A DNA stretch of 38,870 nucleotides from an uncultured Prevotellaceae bacterium (GTDB lineage Bacteria; Bacteroidota; Bacteroidia; Bacteroidales; Bacteroidaceae). Below the pieces are notes generated by a model. The model ran no database searches. It saw nothing but the letters and a program-made list of their open reading frames with translations, and was not told the DNA's origin. Positions 23,689 to 30,737 of this stretch are shown piece after piece (within the stretch, counting starts at the first letter, position 1; each line of letters begins with the position of its first letter). The stretch is from positions 1 to 38,870 of the forward strand of contig ONGG01000053.1 of NCBI GenBank assembly GCA_900317305.1. Reading direction: 5' to 3'. Position numbers and translations under genes: made by a program.

Positions 23689-24093
23689 ATGGACAGGACC
23701 TTTCACCAAAGAGTATCCCCGGAAATCATCGTGGGCATCATGATGATGGGAATAGCCGCTTTGTTCTGTTTCTGGCAGAGAGACACCGCCCTCGCCATAG
23801 CCGGAGCCATCGTCATGGCTGCCGACGTAGTGGCCATCGAGCGCACCATCCACACCACGTATGTGCTCACTGGCGATAGACTCGTCGTGGGGCGTGGCCG
23901 TTTCGGCAAGCCACAGACCATACTCATCGGCGACATCGTGAAAATGGAGCGGATGCCCACTTTGTTTGGCGCCTCACACTATATCCTCCTGCAGATAGGA
24001 GCCAACAAACGCATTGCCCTTCGTCCAGACAACGAGGAGGCCTTTATCCAAGAAATAAAAAAACGACAACAGCAATATGAAGATACTCCATAA
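23689..24093 (+). CDS. Small membrane protein with bacterial PH-like domain
   Basis: A 134-residue protein. Residues ~13-55 form two membrane segments (EIIVGIMMMGIAALFCFW and ALAIAGAIVMAADVVAIE). The C-terminal ~75 residues, TYVLTGDRLVVGRGRFGKPQ with ILIGDIVKMERM and RIALRPDNEEAFIQEIKKR, have the strand pattern of the short bacterial PH domains (bPH, YokE-like). ATG at 23689 is chosen, as earlier codons overlap the upstream gene. Its last 17 nt overlap the start of the PBP4 gene, so the two are translationally linked. Function unknown; such proteins are often membrane scaffolds. Confidence 0.7.
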   Translation: MDRTFHQRVSPEIIVGIMMMGIAALFCFWQRDTALAIAGAIVMAADVVAIERTIHTTYVLTGDRLVVGRGRFGKPQTILIGDIVKMERMPTLFGASHYILLQIGANKRIALRPDNEEAFIQEIKKRQQQYEDTP

Positions 24094-25336
24094 CATCATG
24101 GTTGGCCTGTGCCTCACCATCGCCCAATTAGGCATGGCCCAGGGCATCGTCGTCAACGACCCTACCGTTTCGGCACCCCCTACTTTCCCCACCAGTCAGG
24201 TGCAGACGCTGCCACTACCCGCCGCCGACAACCTCTGGCTCAACGACGTAAGGGGAAGGCTCGACAACCTGATGTACGACCGGCTGCTGCAAACCAGCCA
24301 ACTGGGACTGCTCGTCTATGACCTCACCGCCCATGAAGTGGTGTACTCGAAGAACGAGCGGCAACGCATGCGTCCCGCCTCGGTGATGAAATTGGTGACA
24401 TCGGTCACTGCCCTCGACATGCTGGGCACCAACTACTATTATCACACCAGCATCTGCTATCGTGGACACCTTGAGGGCGACACCCTTCGCGGCGACCTCT
24501 ATTTTGTTGGCGGCTTCGACCCCACCATCACCCGCGACGATCTGCGGATGATGGCCGACACCCTGAGCCGTTTTGGCATTCACCGGGTGGAGGGAATGAT
24601 TGTAGCCGACCTCACCATGAAAGACACGCTGAGCTATGGCAGTGGCTGGTGCTGGGACGATGACAACGACCGACTCATCCCGCTCCTTGTAGACAAGAAA
24701 GACCAGTTTGTCACCACCATGATGCAAGAGATGAGGGCCCGCGGTATAGAACTCGATGTCACCCTGGCCAAAGGGCGCCTGCCACAAGGCTGCACCGAGG
24801 TATACCGATACAACAGCCATATCGACAAGGTGCTTACCCGCATGATGAAGAAGAGCGACAACCTCTATGCCGAGTCGATGTTCTACCAGATAGCCAAGAA
24901 CAACACCACCCAGATTGCCAGGGCCAGCGACGCCTCGGGCGCCGTGAAACGACTGGTGAGCAAATTGGGGCTCGACCCCATCAACTACACTATCGCCGAT
25001 GGCAGCGGTCTGTCGCTCTACAACTATGTGACCGCCGAGATGATTGTGAAGCTCCTGCGCCATGCCTATCAGAACGGCCCCATCTTCGACCACCTCTACC
25101 CCTCCCTACCCATCGCCGGTGTGGACGGTACGCTGGAGAAGCGGATGACACGTGGAAAGGCCTACGGCAACGTGCATGCCAAGACCGGCACGGTATCGGG
25201 AGTGTCGACTCTGGCAGGCTATTGCCAGGCCGCCAATGGCCATACGCTGTGTTTTGCCATCCTGAACCAAGGACTGGTGAAGTCGTCGGACGGCAGGGAT
25301 TTCCAGGACAGGGTGTGTGAGGCAATATGCAGATGA
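24077..25336 (+). CDS. dacB: D-alanyl-D-alanine carboxypeptidase/endopeptidase (PBP4, peptidase S13)
   Basis: A 419-residue periplasmic penicillin-binding protein 4. Signal peptide MKILHNIMVGLCLTIAQLGM-AQ. All three active-site motifs are present: SxxK as SVMK (S102, K105), SxN as SDN (S260-N262), KTG as KTGT (K369). The large insert between motifs one and two (GDLYFVGGFDPTITRDDL, VDKKDQFVTTMMQEMRARGI) is that of family S13. It trims or cleaves D-Ala cross-links in peptidoglycan. The start overlaps the PH-domain gene by 17 nt, suggesting co-translation; together with the GT-C protein they form an envelope-related operon. Confidence 0.92.
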   Translation: MKILHNIMVGLCLTIAQLGMAQGIVVNDPTVSAPPTFPTSQVQTLPLPAADNLWLNDVRGRLDNLMYDRLLQTSQLGLLVYDLTAHEVVYSKNERQRMRPASVMKLVTSVTALDMLGTNYYYHTSICYRGHLEGDTLRGDLYFVGGFDPTITRDDLRMMADTLSRFGIHRVEGMIVADLTMKDTLSYGSGWCWDDDNDRLIPLLVDKKDQFVTTMMQEMRARGIELDVTLAKGRLPQGCTEVYRYNSHIDKVLTRMMKKSDNLYAESMFYQIAKNNTTQIARASDASGAVKRLVSKLGLDPINYTIADGSGLSLYNYVTAEMIVKLLRHAYQNGPIFDHLYPSLPIAGVDGTLEKRMTRGKAYGNVHAKTGTVSGVSTLAGYCQAANGHTLCFAILNQGLVKSSDGRDFQDRVCEAICR

Positions 25337-25347
25337 AGTAACTGAAA

Positions 25348-25386
25348 GGAGTTCGGAAGTTCAGGAATTCAGAAGTTCAGACATTA
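25348..25386 (+). repeat. Dispersed GTTCAG repeat, second site
   Basis: GGAGTTCGGAAGTTCAGGAA then TTCAGAAGTTCAGACATTA. This repeats the GGAGTTCAG / AAGTTCAGACA pattern found at 5222-5400. It lies between dacB and the small acidic gene and is not coding. Confidence 0.7.
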
Positions 25387-25408
25387 CCACAACCAACAAC
25401 CATTCAAC

Positions 25409-25681
25409 ATGATATTCAAAGACGATGATTTCTGGAACCCCGTCATCACTACCCGCCAAGTGATAGAGGGCACCGACACCGTGGCCTGCCTTACACTGGA
25501 TGAGGAAGGCGACTGGCAGGCCTTTGGTTTTGAACCGTTCACCGACGACGACCTCGACGCCATCTCGGTGGAGGAAATGCTCCAGTCCGACCCCACTCTT
25601 GCCTTTGCACCCGACATGGAATGTGGCGAAAGTGCCGTTCGCGACAGCAAAGACTCACCATGGGAGATTGTAAAAGAATGA
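25409..25681 (+). CDS. Small acidic hypothetical protein (90 aa)
   Basis: A 90-residue, strongly acidic soluble protein: MIFKDDDFWNPVITTRQVIE, TDTVACLTLDEEGDWQAFGF, EPFTDDDLDAISVEEMLQSD. The pattern of a T(V)ACLT-DEEGDWQ-F strand followed by 'LDAISVEEMLQSDPTL' resembles small proteins annotated DUF2185-like, in which a 'DGDWQ' strand precedes a 'VSLGEIVELDPSL' segment; the resemblance is from memory and weak. No signal peptide. It lies 72 nt after dacB, separated by the repeat, and converges with rmuC 19 nt downstream. Confidence 0.6.
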   Translation: MIFKDDDFWNPVITTRQVIEGTDTVACLTLDEEGDWQAFGFEPFTDDDLDAISVEEMLQSDPTLAFAPDMECGESAVRDSKDSPWEIVKE

Positions 25682-25700
25682 TATTCGTGTTCGGGTAAAA

Positions 25701-27095
25701 TCAGGAAGTCTCTTCCGTACTGTCGGTGGACTGAGGGAGACGATAGCGGCGCTTCGGATTCTCTTTCGCCCCATAGCCCAGAAGTTTGTTGGCCGCCGTC
25801 ACGATACCGGCGCCAGTGGGCGACGTGGAAGTCTTCAGTCTGTCGAAAGCCTCCTTTGTGCGACGCAACTGCTCGTCCACCCCCATGAACCGCTCGTAGA
25901 AAAGTTGCACGCGGTTCACTAGTTCATTTGCCGTCTTCATGATTTCCTCCTGGTTCTCGGCCTGCCTCACCTGTCGCCACATCATCTCGAGCACCCGCAG
26001 CATCATATACATATTCTGGCTGCCGGCAATGATGACGCCCTGCTCGTAGGCATCGCGATAGAGCGAGGGGTCGTGCGAAAGAGCCAGTTGCAAGGCACCC
26101 TCGTTATACACATACATCACCACGAAGTCGGGTTTCTGCCTGCCACTCGAGAGATACTGGCTATAGTTCTTGTGGGCCAGTTCCTTGACGTGCCCTCTCA
26201 CCGAACTGACATGTCTGCGGAGAGCCCCTTCCCGCATCGGTGCGGTGTCGGCCTGGTGATAGTCGACAAAAGCCTTCATCGACATTTTTGAGTCGATGAT
26301 CACATCGCGTTTGTCAGGGAAATGCAAGATGACGTCGGGAATCATTTTCTTCCCCATCTCCTCGCTAACCGCCCTGCCTTCGGCATCGCGCAGCATCACC
26401 TGCTCCTCATACTGCACCCCTTTCTCAAAACCCATGTTCTCGAGCAAGGTGTGCAGGCGCAACTCACCAAAATCGCCCTGGGTCTTGTTCTCGGCCGTGA
26501 GCGCCTGAGCCAACCGGTCGGCACGCTCGCCCACCTCACGGGCCTGCTCGAGATTGGCCTTGATCGAGGCGTCGAGGCGCTCCATACTGGTGGTGTGTTC
26601 GCGGTCGCTCTTCTCCACGGCCTCACGCATCAGCCTGAGGTGTTCCTGCAAGGGAGAGAGGATGGCAGAGAGTTGGTCGCTGTTGGAGGCCGACAACTCG
26701 TCGGACCGTTTCTTGAGAATTTCCTCAGAAGCCGAATTGATCTGCTCCTTGATGAGCGACGACTGCCGCTCCATCTGCGACTCCTGCAAGGACTGCAACT
26801 GGGAGAGTTGTTGCTGATAAGTCTGGCGGAGTTCCTCTTTTTGCTGCTCGGCCTGTTCCCTCAGTTGCCTGAGTTGTGTCTCCATCTGGCTGCGTATCTC
26901 GTCTTTCTGGTTTTCCATCAACGCTGTCTGCTCGTCGAGTCTCCGTCGGAGTTCCTGGGTTTTCGACTCGAGCACATCGCGGCGTGAGAGCAGACGGGTC
27001 TTCTCCTCTGCCGACAAATATCGGGCATAGAGGAAACCCACCACACATCCTAATGCCAGGCTGGCCACTACAGCGAACAAGATGACAAGGTTCAT
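25701..27095 (-). CDS. rmuC: DNA recombination protein RmuC homologue
   Basis: A 464-residue RmuC-family protein. One N-terminal membrane segment (MNLVILFAVVASLALGCVVG FLYARYL) is followed by a long coiled coil (residues ~30-190, many Gln/Glu/Arg) and the RmuC core: TQGDFGELRLHTLLENMGFE, KMIPDVILHFPDKRDVIIDS KMSMKAFVDY, with the PD-(D/E)xK-like pattern PDVI-x-HFPDKR...IDSK. It continues through GVIIAGSQNMYMMLRVLEMM. RmuC is thought to restrict inversions at short repeats. The start at 27095 is preferred because the frame upstream overlaps the preceding gene. It starts 7 nt after the C10 protease stop, thus probably on the same mRNA. Confidence 0.9.
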   Translation of the reverse strand: MNLVILFAVVASLALGCVVGFLYARYLSAEEKTRLLSRRDVLESKTQELRRRLDEQTALMENQKDEIRSQMETQLRQLREQAEQQKEELRQTYQQQLSQLQSLQESQMERQSSLIKEQINSASEEILKKRSDELSASNSDQLSAILSPLQEHLRLMREAVEKSDREHTTSMERLDASIKANLEQAREVGERADRLAQALTAENKTQGDFGELRLHTLLENMGFEKGVQYEEQVMLRDAEGRAVSEEMGKKMIPDVILHFPDKRDVIIDSKMSMKAFVDYHQADTAPMREGALRRHVSSVRGHVKELAHKNYSQYLSSGRQKPDFVVMYVYNEGALQLALSHDPSLYRDAYEQGVIIAGSQNMYMMLRVLEMMWRQVRQAENQEEIMKTANELVNRVQLFYERFMGVDEQLRRTKEAFDRLKTSTSPTGAGIVTAANKLLGYGAKENPKRRYRLPQSTDSTEETS

Positions 27096-27102
27096 GACAC
27101 GA

Positions 27103-28923
27103 CTAATCGTTAGGTTTACCGAGAATGATGTTGATGATGGAAGTGACGTCGGACATATTGATGTATCCATCCTTATGGGCATCGGCATTGGCAAAGGAGA
27201 ACGATTCGGGAACAGCGCCCAGCACATAACGGATGATTGCCGTCACGTCGGAAACGTTGATGAGGCCGTCGCCATTGGCATCGCCCAACAGGGTGACCAA
27301 GGGTTCCGGTTCAATGGTCACCTCAATCTTGGTCATCCTCACATGGTCTTTCATGGCAGAGATGAAGAACTCCTTGGCGTATCCCTCCCAAGTGCCTTTG
27401 TTGCCGCTATAGGTGAAGACGCCCAACGACGGGTAACCGAAACAACCGGGACCATAGGTGTTTCCATCTTTGCCAGAGCAAGTGAAGACCACCTTGGTGA
27501 TGACACCACTCGCCGCAGCAACCGACATCGTAGACTCTTTGAACACATAGTAGTAAGACACATTGCTGAACGACCCATGTGGCCAAACCGAGATGGTGAC
27601 GCCATCTTTCGTCACCTCATCGGATTCCACACCAGTCCGTGACTGCACACCCAGATCCTTGGAGGCCAGGAAAGTGGTGCTCTTCGCCTCGACGGGCTCA
27701 ATTTGGCTTACGGGAGGCTGAATGCCTATGACAGCATCCTGGCGGGATGTGTAGGAAGCCGTGTCGGCACCCGTGTCACCGATGCCAGTACCTCCGGGAG
27801 AGAGAGCGCTGAGCGAGAAATAGTTGTCGCAATAGCCAGCCCATCCCCAGTTGATATGATACATGTCGGTGCTGGCCTCATATCCGTCGCAGATGAACTC
27901 ATGGCCAAAGTTTTTGACTTCGTCGTGCCCACCGAGGCACACCGGGCGTCCCGCAGCCACCTCGTCGTAGATGAGCTGAGCCCACCGTTCGGCCTTCATG
28001 GTGTCGCGCTCCACCAGCCTCACATTCTTGTCGAATCCGAAGACATGGAAGAAAGCGCCTGGGATGTAGGAAGTGTATGCCCCCGAGCCATCGGGCGTGT
28101 AGTCCATTTGCAATGCCTGTCCGCAATATCGTATCAGTTGCGCTGCGGCAACTTCGTTCTCGGCTGTCCAAGGCCAACTGAGTCCGTTGTAGTAAGGGCG
28201 TCCCGGAATAATCTGGTCCCAGTCGAACTCCTTCAGCGATGGCAGGGCAGGCACATCATACTGGAGGGTTTTGGTAACATACCTGCTCAACGCCTTCGAA
28301 CCGGCACGGAAAGTATTGCCCTCAAAGCCCACTTTCGCCCAATAATACATGATCTGGCCCATCGCCGTGGCTGCGCATCCCGTGTAGCAATACTCATCGC
28401 CAAATAAGCAATCCTTGTTGTAGGGCTCATGTTGGTCGAAGAACGTAGGCACGAGATATGGCACATCCGACTTGCCTGTACCCCCCGCGTTCAGCCGAGT
28501 AGAAGGAGCCTGCAGGCCATGGGCTTGCGCCCATGCTATCTCGTCGGCATAGCCATTGAGCCACACCTGCATGTTGCGTGGCATCTTGTTGTAGTCGGCG
28601 CTGCCCTGTGTGCCATACCCCAAGATGGTCTTGGCCGCATCATCGCCCGCCACCACCACGAACCCGTCGGTGCCGCTGATGCCAAAGACATAGACCATGG
28701 GGGCTTGTGCCCCGGTCCTGCGAGGATCGCGGTCGAGCGTGAAAGCGAGGTGTAGTTGCCGGTTGCCTTTGAGTTGCCTGGTCTGTGCGCCAGCCATGAA
28801 TTCCTGGGCATGACGCAGCGCCATTTGCGGAGTGACAGGGTTGGAAAAGGCTCGTAGATGGCCCAATACCAACCCCATCAGCACAAATAATGCACCGACA
28901 AGGCTATTATTACATATTCTCAT
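27103..28923 (-). CDS. C10-family (streptopain-like) cysteine protease with dockerin-like repeats
   Basis: A 606-residue secreted protease. After the signal peptide (MRICNNSLVGALFVLMGLVL) comes a Spi-type inhibitory propeptide (~residues 30-150: PQMALRHAQEFMAG, VVVAGDDAAKTILGYG). The catalytic domain has Cys183 in YTGCAATAMGQIMYYW and His341 in NFGHEFICDGYE, with YHINWGWAGYCDNYFSL as the usual closing motif, so both catalytic residues are present. The last 60 residues hold two calcium-loop repeats, DANGDGLINVSDVTAIIRYV and ADAHKDGYINMSDVTSIINI, in the manner of dockerin type I modules. Such proteases of Prevotella and Bacteroides resemble interpain and streptopain. The rmuC gene follows 7 nt downstream. 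Confidence 0.93.
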   Translation of the reverse strand: MRICNNSLVGALFVLMGLVLGHLRAFSNPVTPQMALRHAQEFMAGAQTRQLKGNRQLHLAFTLDRDPRRTGAQAPMVYVFGISGTDGFVVVAGDDAAKTILGYGTQGSADYNKMPRNMQVWLNGYADEIAWAQAHGLQAPSTRLNAGGTGKSDVPYLVPTFFDQHEPYNKDCLFGDEYCYTGCAATAMGQIMYYWAKVGFEGNTFRAGSKALSRYVTKTLQYDVPALPSLKEFDWDQIIPGRPYYNGLSWPWTAENEVAAAQLIRYCGQALQMDYTPDGSGAYTSYIPGAFFHVFGFDKNVRLVERDTMKAERWAQLIYDEVAAGRPVCLGGHDEVKNFGHEFICDGYEASTDMYHINWGWAGYCDNYFSLSALSPGGTGIGDTGADTASYTSRQDAVIGIQPPVSQIEPVEAKSTTFLASKDLGVQSRTGVESDEVTKDGVTISVWPHGSFSNVSYYYVFKESTMSVAAASGVITKVVFTCSGKDGNTYGPGCFGYPSLGVFTYSGNKGTWEGYAKEFFISAMKDHVRMTKIEVTIEPEPLVTLLGDANGDGLINVSDVTAIIRYVLGAVPESFSFANADAHKDGYINMSDVTSIINIILGKPND

Positions 28924-29039
28924 TCCTCTTTATTGTATCGATATTATTGACCCATACGGTCAGCCTACCCGCTCGTCATCACTGTCACCATCCGAGCCGT
29001 CGCTCTAAGAGCCACAGTGAGCATACGACGTAGGCGCAA

Positions 29040-29071
29040 CAAAGTTACGTTTTTTTTCTTTTTTCCGCAAC
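29040..29071 (-). promoter_or_regulatory. Candidate promoter of the C10 protease-rmuC unit
   Basis: Minus-strand 29047-29040 reads TAACTTTG (full -7 match), and GTTG lies 20 nt upstream (29071-29068), close to TTTG. A start near 29034 gives a ~110-nt leader, which contains a small hairpin (GCTCT-AA-GAGC inside CGTCG...CGACG). Confidence 0.6.
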
Positions 29072-29125
29072 AATTTAAGCACTATTTATTCAAGCACAAA
29101 AAGTCGGTGAAAAACAGCATAGAAT

Positions 29126-29157
29126 TTTGCAAACTCGCTGAAAAAAGTGTATCTTTG
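29126..29157 (+). promoter_or_regulatory. Promoter of the AAA_14 ATPase gene
   Basis: TTTG at 29126-29129, a 20-nt spacer and TATCTTTG at 29150-29157. The expected start near 29163 leaves a ~74-nt leader before the ATG at 29237. The first AAAAAGTGT repeat lies between the two promoter boxes. Confidence 0.8.
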
Positions 29158-29215
29158 CAGAAAATGTCGCTTTAAAAAGTGTGGTGCAATAAAAAAAAGT
29201 CACCTAAAAAAGTGT
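29142..29215 (+). repeat. Iterated AAAAAGTGT motifs in the AAA_14 leader
   Basis: Exact AAAAAGTGT occurs at 29142, 29174 and 29207, and a variant AAAAAGTCA at 29194. Spacings of the exact copies are 32 and 33 nt, about three helical turns, so a protein could bind all on one face. The first copy touches the -7 box. They may be regulatory sites for the gene that follows. Confidence 0.6.
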
Positions 29216-29236
29216 AATCGTAAAATGTAAGTGCTT

Positions 29237-30574
29237 ATGTTTAAGCGGAAAATAGAGAACACTCTTCTTCGATGGAAATTGAAGGAAGGTCACAAGCCTT
29301 TAGTCATCAAGGGCTGTCGCCAATGTGGCAAAACCAGTTCTGTGGTTAGTTTTGTCAAACAGAACTACGAACATATGGTTTATCTGGACTTTCATGAACA
29401 TAAAGAATACAAGACTTTTTTTGCGGGAGCGCTGGATGTTGACACCTTGACACTGAACATATCTGTAGGCATCAAGAATGCGCGGTTTGTACCAGGCAAG
29501 ACGTGCATTGTTTTTGATGAAATACAGGATTGTCCAAATGCCCGTTCCTCGCTGAAGTTCTTCAAACTGGATGGCCGTTACGATGTCATCTGTACAGGTT
29601 CGTTGCTGGGTGTCAATGGTTATAAGACCAAAGAGGAGGAGGAAGAAGAACGGAACGCATCTATCCCTGTGGGGTTCGAGGAGATTGTCAATATGTATCC
29701 GATGGATTTCGAGGAATGGCTTTGGGCCAATGACATACTGCCCCAGCATTTCGAATATCTTCGCAACTGTTTTGAAAGAGAAGAGCCCGTCAACGAGGCA
29801 ATCCACCAGCGGATGCGACAGTTGTTGCTACGATATGTTGTTGTTGGAGGAATGCCAGAAGGAGTTGACACCTTTTTCAAGACCAACAACATGAACGATG
29901 TGCAGCAAGTTCAACATAGCATTATTGACACCTACAAGTCGGATATGCTGAAATATGCACGTCAAGAGGATAAGCCACGCATCCGTGAATGCTTTGACTC
30001 CATACCAAAACAGTTGGCCAAAAACAACAAGAAATTCCAGTATGCTGTTATTCGAAAAGGAGCTCGGTCAAGTGATTATCGTGGCAGTTTGCAGTGGATA
30101 GAGGATGCTGGTATCGTGCAGCGTTGTTACAACACGTTGATTACGGAACTGCCACTCAGCGGGAATGCCATTGCCGATAGTTTCAAGGTGTATATGACGG
30201 ATATCGGCCTACTTGTCAGCATGCTCGACGAGGGTACGGCATGGGATATCATGCAAGGCAATATGCTAGGCTATAAAGGAGCCATTTTCGAGAACTTGGC
30301 AGCGGATATCTTAACAAAGATGGGCCGCAAACTTTTCTATTTCCATAAAGAAAGTGGCTTGGAACTGGATTTTCTCATTCGGCACAAAGGAGAGTGCATG
30401 CCTTTGGAGTGTAAGGCCAAAACAGGTAATGCCAAATCATTGCAGACGGTATTGAAGCATCCTGAGCACTATCATGTGTACCATGCACTGAAGGTAGGCG
30501 ATTACAATGTAGGGCGCAATGGTCCACTTCTCACCTTGCCCTTTTACATGGCATTTATGCTAACAGAGGTGTAA
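29237..30574 (+). CDS. AAA_14/DUF4143 ATPase
   Basis: A 445-residue ATPase of the archaeal-like AAA_14 group. Walker A is a variant GCRQCGKTS (residues 26-34), Walker B is CIVFDEIQD, sensor 1 is VICTGSLLG. The C-terminal DUF4143 domain ends in a PD-(D/E)xK-like core (GLELDFLIRHKGECMPLECK AKTG). An unusual Glu-rich run (KTKEEEEEERN) follows the sensor. ATG at 29237 is preferred over the GTG at 29231. Base composition is clearly more AT-rich than in neighbouring genes, and such genes occur in many divergent copies in Bacteroidota, which suggests horizontal gain. The cellular role of the family is not established. Confidence 0.88.
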   Translation: MFKRKIENTLLRWKLKEGHKPLVIKGCRQCGKTSSVVSFVKQNYEHMVYLDFHEHKEYKTFFAGALDVDTLTLNISVGIKNARFVPGKTCIVFDEIQDCPNARSSLKFFKLDGRYDVICTGSLLGVNGYKTKEEEEEERNASIPVGFEEIVNMYPMDFEEWLWANDILPQHFEYLRNCFEREEPVNEAIHQRMRQLLLRYVVVGGMPEGVDTFFKTNNMNDVQQVQHSIIDTYKSDMLKYARQEDKPRIRECFDSIPKQLAKNNKKFQYAVIRKGARSSDYRGSLQWIEDAGIVQRCYNTLITELPLSGNAIADSFKVYMTDIGLLVSMLDEGTAWDIMQGNMLGYKGAIFENLAADILTKMGRKLFYFHKESGLELDFLIRHKGECMPLECKAKTGNAKSLQTVLKHPEHYHVYHALKVGDYNVGRNGPLLTLPFYMAFMLTEV

Positions 30575-30704
30575 GCATTGTTATGACCTCTGTATCAGAA
30601 TATGAAGAATCTCTAATTCAGACATATACTTATAGGTACAAGGATGAGCATACCCCCATCCATCAATAATCACCAAAAGGGTTGTGCCATTCGGAAAAAA
30701 AAGA

Positions 30705-30712
30705 TATCTTTG
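30705..30712 (+). promoter_or_regulatory. Promoter -7 box of the ABC exporter gene
   Basis: TATCTTTG at 30705-30712 with TTGT at 30682-30685 (19-nt spacer) as an imperfect -33. Start near 30718, 20 nt before the ATG. Confidence 0.6.
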
Positions 30713-30737
30713 CTACCAACTCAACGACGACCACAAT

